DNA from: Euzebyaceae bacterium
Lineage (GTDB): Bacteria > Actinomycetota > Nitriliruptoria > Euzebyales > Egibacteraceae
Reading direction: 5' to 3'
Assembly: GCA_013696915.1 (NCBI GenBank)
Contig: JACCXR010000476.1
Location: forward strand, 1-7,070
Length of the DNA stretch: 7,070 nt
Shown: piece by piece, positions 1 to 3,848 of the stretch
Layout of the letters: every line of letters begins with the position of its first letter
Position numbering within the stretch: position 1 is the stretch's first letter
Notes under the pieces: generated by a model
Database searches by the model: none
The model's input: the letters and a program-made list of their open reading frames with translations, nothing else
What the model was told of the DNA's origin: nothing
Program-made: the position numbers and the translations under genes

Positions 1-24
1 GTCGATCGCCCGCTGCGGTCGCGG

Positions 25-432
25 TCAGCGCCGCCGGCGGAACCAGGCCCGCGTGGCCGGCGTCAGCAGCAGCGCGAGGACCGCCAGGCTGACCGCGATG
101 CCGGCCGCGCTCGCGGCGCCGCGGAAGTTGCCCAGGCCGCTGGCGATCGACAGGACGCTGACCGCCACCCCGGCGGCCCACGCCCATCGCCGCCGCCCGA
201 ACAGGCCCGCGGCCACGACGGCGTACACCAGGGCGCCGACGCCGAAGGCGACCGCTGCCACGGGGACTGCGCGGTCGCCGCCCGGCCCGATGGCCGACAG
301 GAGCGGGACATCGACGCCCATGTGCGCGACCGACAGCAGCGCCGTGCCCACCGCGGCCACCACGGTCAGCCACCCGGCGGCGGTGGTCGCGGTCGGACGG
401 ACCGCCGGGCTGCTCCTCGTGATGACGTTCAC
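25..432 (-). CDS. Small four-helix integral membrane protein, unknown function
   Basis: The 135-residue product has four hydrophobic segments at about residues 19-38, 55-78, 83-101 and 107-125, separated by short loops. It ends in a basic Arg-rich tail (FRRRR), which would place the C-terminus in the cytoplasm by the positive-inside rule. I see no catalytic motif and no cleavable signal peptide, and I do not recognise a named family. It resembles the many small, Ala/Val-rich hypothetical membrane proteins of actinobacteria. The start is GTG at 432. No Shine-Dalgarno precedes it, but a -10-like CTAGCAT lies 7 nt upstream on the same strand, which suits a leaderless mRNA. It is divergent from the small plus-strand gene at 585. 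Coding direction is supported by the membrane-protein composition; the plus-strand reading over the same bases is Arg/Pro/Thr-rich and not protein-like. The gene is confident, the function unknown. Confidence 0.75.
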   Translation of the reverse strand: MNVITRSSPAVRPTATTAAGWLTVVAAVGTALLSVAHMGVDVPLLSAIGPGGDRAVPVAAVAFGVGALVYAVVAAGLFGRRRWAWAAGVAVSVLSIASGLGNFRGAASAAGIAVSLAVLALLLTPATRAWFRRRR

Positions 433-439
433 AAGGGAG

Positions 440-446
440 ATGCTAG
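440..446 (-). promoter_or_regulatory. Candidate -10 element (CTAGCAT) for the membrane protein
   Basis: On the minus strand CTAGCAT contains the TANNNT pattern of actinobacterial -10 boxes and ends 7 nt before the GTG start at 432. That spacing suits a leaderless transcript. No TTGACA-like -35 stands at 16-18 nt upstream, so the call rests on the -10 and on its likeness to four other CTAGNNT sites in the window. Confidence 0.4.
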
Positions 447-493
447 CTCGTTTCGATACGCCGGCAGCAGGGCCGGATCACGAGCGGGCGACG

Positions 494-535
494 TCTTGCA
501 GGCAGCGCGGCGCGGCCCGCGAAAGGCCTGCAAGA
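494..535. repeat. Inverted repeat in divergent promoter region, candidate operator
   Basis: The arms TCTTGCAGGC (494-503) and GCCTGCAAGA (526-535) are perfectly complementary over 10 bp. The 22-nt loop contains a second, short GC palindrome (CGCGGCCCGCG, 511-521). The element lies between two divergent candidate promoters (-10s at 440-446 minus and 570-576 plus). No T-tract follows on either strand, so an intrinsic terminator is unlikely; a repressor/activator site or an RNA hairpin fits better. The binding protein is unknown. Confidence 0.45.
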
Positions 536-569
536 TCACGCGGTGGCCTCCTCCGGCTCGGCGCGCGTC

Positions 570-576
570 CTAGGGT
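570..576 (+). promoter_or_regulatory. Candidate -10 element (CTAGGGT) before the small gene at 585
   Basis: CTAGGGT fits TANNNT and ends 8 nt before the ATG at 585, consistent with leaderless transcription. The overlapping AGGGTGG (572-578), 6 nt before the ATG, could instead act as a Shine-Dalgarno. There is no recognisable -35. Confidence 0.35.
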
Positions 577-584
577 GGTCGCCG

Positions 585-844
585 ATGAGCCCGGACGGCG
601 AACCCGGCGACGACGAGGCGCGTCGGCGAGGCGCTGCGCAAGGGCGTTCCGGGAACTGTCTGGGGCGCATATGACGCCCGAGGAGCGCGGACGCTGGCAA
701 CGCCGGCTGCTGGCCGTGACCACTATGGCCAAGCACGACCTGGGTCGAGCGGAGCGGCAGCTCACGCGATTCCGCGATGACTGGTCAGACAGGGGCGGTG
801 TGACGTGGCCGGGAATCGTTGCGTTGCTGCATCTGAACACCTAA
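585..844 (+). pseudogene. Small hypothetical gene, possibly frame-disrupted (two overlapping ORFs)
   Basis: Two short frames share this stretch. ATG 585 opens a 29-codon frame beginning MSPDGEPGDDEARRRG, a typical acidic N-terminus, which stops at TGA 672-674. That stop overlaps ATG 671 (ATGA), which begins a 57-residue product in the next frame: MTPEERGRWQRRLLAV, then an amphipathic Lys/Arg/Glu helix (AKHDLGRAERQLTRFRDDW). The second frame remains protein-like for several codons before its ATG (AFRELSGAH). This suggests one ancestral protein of about 85 residues broken by a small indel near 625-645. Alternatives are a translationally coupled pair or a sequencing error. Third-position GC is high in frame 0 before the break and in frame 2 after it. 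I do not recognise the family. Only the C-terminal part (671-844) is reasonably secure as coding; its last third loses codon bias. No gene was recognised between 845 and 945. Confidence 0.45.
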
Positions 845-912
845 CGTCACGCATGAGAACGGCATCAACCCTGCGACGGGCGCAATCTGATCCGCAACCA
901 GCCGACGACAGT

Positions 913-927
913 GCCCGGATTCCGGGC
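913..927. promoter_or_regulatory. Palindrome upstream of histone-like gene
   Basis: GCCCGG-ATT-CCGGGC is a perfect 6-bp inverted repeat with a 3-nt centre (7 bp if the A/T pair is counted). It ends 3 nt before the putative ribosome-binding site and 18 nt before the start codon. It could be an operator or an mRNA hairpin affecting initiation. GC-rich DNA makes short palindromes common, so confidence is low. Confidence 0.3.
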
Positions 928-945
928 CGTGAAAGGGCTTAGGAC

Positions 946-1599
946 ATGGTTGCCGCAGAAAAGAAGGCGAGCACGAGGGCCACAGCGAAGAAGGCGACCG
1001 CGAAAGAGACGGCAGGCGCTGGCGGCAAGAAGCAAGCAGCCGCCAACGCAGGTTCCGCCAAGACCTCGACGGCGGCGCCGAAGAAGACCGCTCCCGCGGG
1101 CGCGACCAGGAAGACCACCGCGAAGACCACCGCGAAGAAGTCGACGGCGAGCAGATCCCCGGCTGCCGGCAGAGCCTCGAAGAAGGCCACCGCGAGCAAG
1201 TCGACCGCGGCCGGGAAGTCGGCGGCGAAGAAGGCCACCGCGAGCAAGTCGACCGCGGCCGGGAAGTCGGCGGCGAAGAAGGCCACCGCGAGCAAGTCGA
1301 CCGCGGCCGGGAAGTCGACCGCGAAGAAGGCCACCGCGAGCAAGTCGACCGCGGCCGGGAAGTCGACCGCGAAGAAGGCCGCCACCAAGAAGACGACGAG
1401 CCAGGCCGCGACGAAGTCGACGGGCGGCACCCGGGCGTCGAAGAAGGCGACCACCGAGAAGGCCACCGCGAAGTCGACCCCTGCGAAGTCGACGGCTGCG
1501 AAGTCGACGGCTGCGAAGTCGACGGCCGCGAAGTCGACGGCCGGGAGATCCACGACCAAGAAGTCGACCACCGCGAGGTCGACCGCGAAGAAGAGCTGA
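946..1599 (+). CDS. Histone H1-like, lysine/alanine-rich DNA-binding protein (HU-tail type)
   Basis: The 217-residue product is made almost entirely of Lys, Ala, Thr, Ser and Gly, with only a handful of acidic residues, so it is strongly basic and probably disordered. KKATA, AKSTA and KKS patterns match the C-terminal tails of actinobacterial HU proteins (HupB/Hlp, HupS) and eukaryotic H1. Such tails bind DNA without sequence specificity and compact the nucleoid. No HU fold precedes it: the protein starts MVAAEKKASTRATAKK, and the 100 bases upstream encode no HU segment. Residues 79-142 are four 16-residue tandem repeats; residues 175-199 are five 5-residue repeats. The ATG is preceded by GAAAGGG (931-937) with an 8-nt spacer. 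It lies on the side of cofC where hupB is found in mycobacteria, in the matching orientation, which supports a nucleoid role. Binding to RNA or other polyanions is also possible. The open frames on the opposite strand are artefacts of the repeats. Confidence 0.8.
   Translation: MVAAEKKASTRATAKKATAKETAGAGGKKQAAANAGSAKTSTAAPKKTAPAGATRKTTAKTTAKKSTASRSPAAGRASKKATASKSTAAGKSAAKKATASKSTAAGKSAAKKATASKSTAAGKSTAKKATASKSTAAGKSTAKKAATKKTTSQAATKSTGGTRASKKATTEKATAKSTPAKSTAAKSTAAKSTAAKSTAGRSTTKKSTTARSTAKKS
1180..1371 (+). repeat. Four tandem 48-bp repeats within the histone-like gene
   Basis: Four head-to-tail copies start at 1180, 1228, 1276 and 1324, each encoding KKATASKSTAAGKS plus AA or TA. Copies 1 and 2 are identical, copies 3 and 4 are identical, and the two pairs differ at two adjacent bases (ggcg versus accg). 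The period is a whole number of codons, so copy-number change by slippage or recombination would keep the frame. Confidence 0.95.
1468..1542 (+). repeat. Five tandem 15-bp repeats within the histone-like gene
   Basis: Five copies of the unit gcgaagtcgacggcY encode AKSTA (the first copy encodes AKSTP). They start at 1468, 1483, 1498, 1513 and 1528 and differ only at the last codon. They form a second repeat family near the C-terminus, separate from the 48-bp array. Confidence 0.9.
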
Positions 1600-1608
1600 C
1601 AACCGACT

Positions 1609-1638
1609 CCGCCGCGCCTCCCGCGCCTCCTGCGGCGG
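1609..1638. terminator. Possible bidirectional hairpin between convergent genes
   Basis: CCGCCGC (1609-1615) and GCGGCGG (1632-1638) form a 7-bp stem with a 16-nt loop in the 46-bp gap between the histone-like gene and the convergent cold-shock-like gene. No T-tract follows on either strand. It would be a weak or non-canonical terminator, and chance pairing in GC-rich DNA is a real alternative. Confidence 0.3.
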
Positions 1639-1645
1639 CCGGCGC

Positions 1646-1852
1646 TCACATGCTGATGATGTTCAGATGCCGCAGCAGGCGGTCTTCGCCCTCCTGCTCG
1701 ATCTCGAATCGGACGCGCTGACCGAGCCGCAACTCCAGCAGCCCCGATGCCGCGAAGGTCTCGGCGTCGATGGAGAGCTCGTCCTGGTTGTCCAGCAGCA
1801 CCGTGCCCGTGCTCGTCTCGACGTCAAAGTGCTTCACCGTGCCCTGCGGCAT
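1646..1852 (-). CDS. Degenerate cold-shock-domain (CspA-like) protein
   Basis: The 68-residue product has the length and layout of a single cold-shock domain. It starts MPQGTVKHFD, where CspA/CspB have GxVKWFN, and has a late strand LRLGQRVRFEIEQ (41-53) matching the family's LxEGQxVxFEI. Canonical members are OB-fold, single-strand nucleic-acid chaperones. Here both RNA-binding motifs have lost their aromatic residues: RNP1 KGFGFI is TSTGTV (13-18) and RNP2 VFVHFS is LSIDAE (26-31). The Trp of the first strand is His8. Nucleic-acid binding may therefore be altered or lost. The start ATG at 1852 follows AGGAG (1860-1864) with a 7-nt spacer; a longer in-frame extension overlapping cofC is Arg/Pro-rich and rejected. 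It lies 62 bp downstream of cofC on the same strand. TACGCT at 1889-1894 (minus strand) is a possible -10 of its own. Confidence 0.8.
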   Translation of the reverse strand: MPQGTVKHFDVETSTGTVLLDNQDELSIDAETFAASGLLELRLGQRVRFEIEQEGEDRLLRHLNIISM

Positions 1853-1859
1853 CCGCGCG

Positions 1860-1864
1860 CTCCT
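1860..1864 (-). promoter_or_regulatory. Ribosome binding site of the cold-shock-like gene
   Basis: AGGAG on the minus strand, 7 nt before ATG 1852, fixes this start and argues against the long upstream in-frame extension. Confidence 0.65.
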
Positions 1865-1914
1865 GGCTCGATCGGCCCTGCCCGGCCCAGCGTAGAGGGC
1901 AACGGGGTCCTGGG

Positions 1915-2517
1915 CTATTCGCCCGGGCCGCCCCGCCAGCGCGCGCGCACCATCCCGAGCTGCCGCGGGGTGTCGACGTCGAATGCCAGGTTGTCGATCT
2001 CCAGCCGCCGGCCCGGCACGCGGGCCGCGGCGGCCAGCCGCAGGTGCGCGGCCGCGGAGCCGGGCCCGAACGCGGTGCCGACGACGCCTGCGGGTCGGCG
2101 CAGGAGCGCGCCGGTGCCCCCGTCCCGCGTCGGAACCACGACGACGCACGGCGAGCGGGACCCAGCGTCGCACACCGCCTGCAGGTCGGCAGCGGTGGCG
2201 AGCGGCAGGTCAGCCGCGACCACCAGCGTCGCCGTCGCGCCACCGGCCACCCGGTCGCCCGTCGCCATGGCCGCCGCGAGCCCGGGAACGGCCTCGATGA
2301 CCACGTCGACGGGATGCCCCGCCACGAGCGCCGCCGACGCCGCGTCGCCCGCGACCACAAGCGTCCGTTCCACCGACGGCGCGCCGGCGCAGGCGGCCAG
2401 GACACGGTCGAGCATCCAGGAAACGAGCTCGCGCCGGCCGAGGGGGTCGAGCTCGCCGGCCATTCGCCCTTTCGCGGCGTGGAGAGCCTTCACGGGGACG
2501 ATGGCGGTCAGGCCCAT
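1915..2517 (-). CDS. cofC: CofC/FbiD-type guanylyltransferase of coenzyme F420 biosynthesis
   Basis: The 200-residue product belongs to the CofC/FbiD nucleotidyltransferases. These join GTP to 2-phospho-L-lactate or, in actinobacteria such as M. tuberculosis, phosphoenolpyruvate, giving the guanosine-diphospho intermediate used by FbiA/CofD. Family landmarks in order are VPVKALHAAKGR (7-18, nucleotide-binding N-terminus), VVAADLP (99-105, metal-binding Asp103), VPTRDGGTGALL (128-139), FGPGSAAAH (150-158) and DVDTP (180-184). Length is typical (about 200-215). Start ATG 2517 is chosen because the homologous region begins at once; the upstream in-frame extension is Arg-rich and not conserved-looking. 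No Shine-Dalgarno is seen, but TACCAT lies 6 nt upstream, suggesting a leaderless mRNA. It is divergent from gpsA, as fbiD is from gpdA2 in mycobacteria. The presence of this enzyme implies an F420-making host. Whether the substrate is phospholactate or PEP cannot be read from the sequence. No other F420 gene is in the window. Confidence 0.9.
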   Translation of the reverse strand: MGLTAIVPVKALHAAKGRMAGELDPLGRRELVSWMLDRVLAACAGAPSVERTLVVAGDAASAALVAGHPVDVVIEAVPGLAAAMATGDRVAGGATATLVVAADLPLATAADLQAVCDAGSRSPCVVVVPTRDGGTGALLRRPAGVVGTAFGPGSAAAHLRLAAAARVPGRRLEIDNLAFDVDTPRQLGMVRARWRGGPGE

Positions 2518-2523
2518 GGGCTC

Positions 2524-2529
2524 ATGGTA
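2524..2529 (-). promoter_or_regulatory. Candidate -10 element (TACCAT) for cofC
   Basis: On the minus strand TACCAT fits TANNNT and ends 6 nt before the cofC ATG, consistent with leaderless initiation. No -35 consensus is visible. It lacks the CTAG shared by other -10 candidates here. Confidence 0.35.
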
Positions 2530-2547
2530 TGCGGGGTGCGTCGGCTG

Positions 2548-2561
2548 CCGGGTTCGCCCGG
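2548..2561. repeat. Small hairpin with TTCG loop in cofC-gpsA gap
   Basis: CCGGG-TTCG-CCCGG is a perfect 5-bp stem with a UUCG-type tetraloop when read on the plus strand. It lies upstream of the cofC promoter. It could be part of a structured RNA or a chance GC palindrome. The stretch 2562-2607 holds nothing I recognise. Confidence 0.3.
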
Positions 2562-2607
2562 ATCGCCGCCGCCGGCGAACGTGCGCTGGCGACCCACCCA
2601 CTCGCCG

Positions 2608-2651
2608 CTCAGCGGTGGTCTGTGCCGTATGCGGCAGAATCCACCGCTGAG
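2608..2651. repeat. Nested 44-nt hairpin (11-bp plus 5-bp stems)
   Basis: CTCAGCGGTGG (2608-2618) pairs perfectly with CCACCGCTGAG (2641-2651). Inside, after a 4x4 internal loop (tctg/gaat), TGCCG (2623-2627) pairs with CGGCA (2632-2636) around a TATG loop. Sixteen base pairs in 44 nt, with a symmetric internal loop and no bulge, exceed what I expect by chance even at this GC content. No T-tract follows, so it is not an ordinary terminator. It lies in the middle of the 308-bp divergent cofC-gpsA region. It could be a structured RNA, a protein-binding site or a remnant of a small repeat element; the function is unknown. Confidence 0.6.
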
Positions 2652-2703
2652 GCTCGCCGCCGAGGCCGACCCGTCCGGGCAACGCGGAGCGCGGCGCGTA
2701 TTC

Positions 2704-2710
2704 CTAGACT
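2704..2710 (+). promoter_or_regulatory. Candidate -10 element (CTAGACT) of the gpsA-ddl operon
   Basis: CTAGACT fits TANNNT and stands 115 nt before the gpsA ATG and 9 nt before ATG 2720. Transcription would start around 2717-2720 and give a gpsA leader of about 106 nt containing two hairpins. No clear -35 lies at 16-19 nt upstream. It is the only good -10 candidate I found between cofC and gpsA on this strand. Confidence 0.45.
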
Positions 2711-2719
2711 CGGCATTCC

Positions 2720-2758
2720 ATGACGGTCGCTGCGCGACCGCCACAACCGATGTCATGA
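2720..2758 (+). CDS. Possible 12-residue leader peptide upstream of gpsA
   Basis: ATG 2720 starts 9 nt after the candidate -10 and encodes MTVAARPPQPMS followed by TGA at 2756-2758. It is thus placed like a leaderless upstream ORF. Its stop abuts the 8-bp hairpin at 2759-2787, and another hairpin (2724-2740) lies inside it. The Pro-Pro-Gln-Pro run could slow ribosomes. This arrangement recalls attenuation or translational-coupling leaders, but no run of regulatory codons linked to gpsA or ddl is evident, and a 12-codon ORF can arise by chance. Translation is unproven. Confidence 0.25.
   Translation: MTVAARPPQPMS
2724..2740. repeat. Perfect 7-bp hairpin in gpsA leader
   Basis: CGGTCGC-TGC-GCGACCG forms a 7-bp stem with a 3-nt loop. 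It would start about 5 nt inside the predicted gpsA transcript. A stem so near the 5' end could stabilise the mRNA or hinder ribosome loading; it could equally be a dyad operator just downstream of the promoter. Confidence 0.45.
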
Positions 2759-2787
2759 GAATCGCCTCGGACGAGCCTCGGCGATTC
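2759..2787. repeat. Second hairpin/dyad in gpsA leader
   Basis: GAATCGCC (2759-2766) and GGCGATTC (2780-2787) are perfect 8-bp complements. Inside, GG (2769-2770) and CC (2776-2777) can extend the stem across a symmetric TC/TC mismatch, leaving an ACGAG loop. It lies 38 nt before the gpsA ATG at 2826 and directly after the stop of the 12-codon ORF. No T-tract follows, so regulation of initiation or an operator is more likely than termination. Confidence 0.5.
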
Positions 2788-2825
2788 ACGTGTCAGAGAT
2801 CCTCCAGACGACTGGGACGACGACC

Positions 2826-3848
2826 ATGGGCAAGATCGCCGTGATGGGTGCGGGATCGTGGGGCACGGCGTTCGCGACCATGTGCGTCGACGCCGGCGAG
2901 GACGTGACCGTGTGGGCCAGGCGCGCGGAGATCGCCGAGCTCATCGCCGGCGAGCACCGCAACCCCGACTACCTCGGCGACGTCGTCCTCGCGGACAGCC
3001 TGCGGGCGACCGCCGACGCGGAGGAGGCGCTGCGCGGTGCGGAGGTCGTGGTCCTCGCGGTCCCCAGCCACGCGCTGCGAGCGAGCCTCGACGCGTGGTC
3101 GGACGTGTTCCCGCGGGACGCGACGGCGGTCAGCCTCATCAAGGGCATCGAGGTCGAGACGCGCATGCGCGCCAGCCAGGTGATTCGCGGCGTGCTCGGC
3201 CTTCCGTACAGCCACGTCGTGGTGGTGAGCGGCCCCAACCTGGCCAGGGAGTGCGCCCGGCGGCTGCCCGGCGGCACCGTGGCCGCGGGGCCGGAGTCGC
3301 AGGTGACCAGACGGGTTCAGGCGATGTGCCACACCCCGTACTTCCGGGTCTACACCAACCCCGACGTCGTCGGCGTCGAGATCGGGGGGGCGGCGAAGAA
3401 CGCGATCGCCCTGGCCGCCGGGATGGCCGACGGCATGGGGTTCGGGGACAACGCCAAAGCCACGCTCGTGACGCGCGGACTGGCCGAGATGACCCGCCTC
3501 GGGGTTGCGCTCGGCGGCAACCCCCTGACCTTCTCCGGGCTCGCCGGGATGGGTGATCTGGTGGCCACGTGCATCAGCGCCCAGTCGCGCAACCGGCACG
3601 TGGGCGAGCAGCTCGGCCGCGGCAGATCCTTGGATGACGTCATCGCGGAGATGAAGATGGTCGCCGAGGGCGTGAAGTCCTCGAAGGCGCTGCTGGAGAT
3701 CGCCACGGAGAACGGGATCGAGATGCCGATCGTCGAACATGTCGTGCGGGTCGTCCACGAGGGAGCGGATCCGGTGGTGATGGTCGGCTCGCTCATGGGC
3801 CGTGTCCCCAAGCCCGAGTTCCACGGCCTGGAGGGGGCGCGCCCGTGA
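2826..3848 (+). CDS. gpsA: Glycerol-3-phosphate dehydrogenase [NAD(P)+] GpsA
   Basis: This cytoplasmic enzyme interconverts dihydroxyacetone phosphate and sn-glycerol-3-phosphate, the backbone precursor of phospholipids. The 340-residue product shows an N-terminal Rossmann glycine motif GAGSWGTAFA (8-17), AVPSHALR (78-85), SLIKGIE with Lys106, SGPNLARE (135-142), GGAAKN with the catalytic Lys191, GFGDNAKA (205-212), SGLAGMGDLVATC (237-249) and RNR (255-257) of the phosphate-binding region. Length is normal for the family. ATG 2826 is preferred over in-frame GTG 2790: the Rossmann strand starts at its second residue, and TGGGA lies 8 nt upstream. The 12 extra residues from GTG 2790 match nothing in the family, but that start cannot be excluded. 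It is the first gene of a gpsA-ddl pair with a 4-nt overlap, and the upstream leader is hairpin-rich. The assignment is secure. Confidence 0.97.
   Translation: MGKIAVMGAGSWGTAFATMCVDAGEDVTVWARRAEIAELIAGEHRNPDYLGDVVLADSLRATADAEEALRGAEVVVLAVPSHALRASLDAWSDVFPRDATAVSLIKGIEVETRMRASQVIRGVLGLPYSHVVVVSGPNLARECARRLPGGTVAAGPESQVTRRVQAMCHTPYFRVYTNPDVVGVEIGGAAKNAIALAAGMADGMGFGDNAKATLVTRGLAEMTRLGVALGGNPLTFSGLAGMGDLVATCISAQSRNRHVGEQLGRGRSLDDVIAEMKMVAEGVKSSKALLEIATENGIEMPIVEHVVRVVHEGADPVVMVGSLMGRVPKPEFHGLEGARP
3830..3837 (+). promoter_or_regulatory. Ribosome binding site of ddl inside the gpsA 3' end
   Basis: GGAGGGGG lies 7 nt before GTG 3845, within the last codons of gpsA. It is the strongest Shine-Dalgarno in the window. 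It fixes the GTG start and supports coupled translation of gpsA and ddl. Confidence 0.8.

Noticed and set aside
478..840. Minus-strand 120-codon open frame opposite the small gene
   Set aside because: It is Ser/Arg/Pro-rich with no hydrophobic core pattern and no supported start; the plus-strand reading looks more like protein.
1180..1371. Tandem repeats considered as a CRISPR-like array
   Set aside because: The units are directly adjacent with no spacers and lie in frame within a coding sequence.
865..1649. Long open frames antisense to and in other frames of the histone-like gene, including Arg/Leu- and AAVDF-rich readings
   Set aside because: Repetitive aag/tcg/gcc codons remove stops from several frames. 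The Lys/Ala/Ser frame has a ribosome-binding site and a known composition class; the others do not.
1853..2173. N-terminal extension of the cold-shock-like protein
   Set aside because: It overlaps cofC, is Arg/Ala/Pro-rich, and the AGGAG before ATG 1852 marks the true start.
911..2650. A 579-codon plus-strand open frame running over the histone-like gene, cold-shock-like gene and cofC
   Set aside because: It is Arg/Pro/Ser-rich, crosses three real genes (two antisense) and has no domain I recognise. It is a GC-rich shadow.
2518..2682. 55-residue N-terminal extension of cofC
   Set aside because: It is Arg-rich with no family counterpart; CofC homology begins at ATG 2517, and the extension would read through the hairpin region.
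2790..2825. Alternative GTG start of gpsA adding 12 residues
   Set aside because: There is no ribosome-binding site before it, and GpsA proteins normally begin just before the Rossmann strand, as from ATG 2826. Not fully excluded.
2793..3824. Long minus-strand open frame antisense to gpsA
   Set aside because: His/Asp/Arg-rich shadow typical of the strand opposite a high-GC gene; gpsA motifs are unambiguous.
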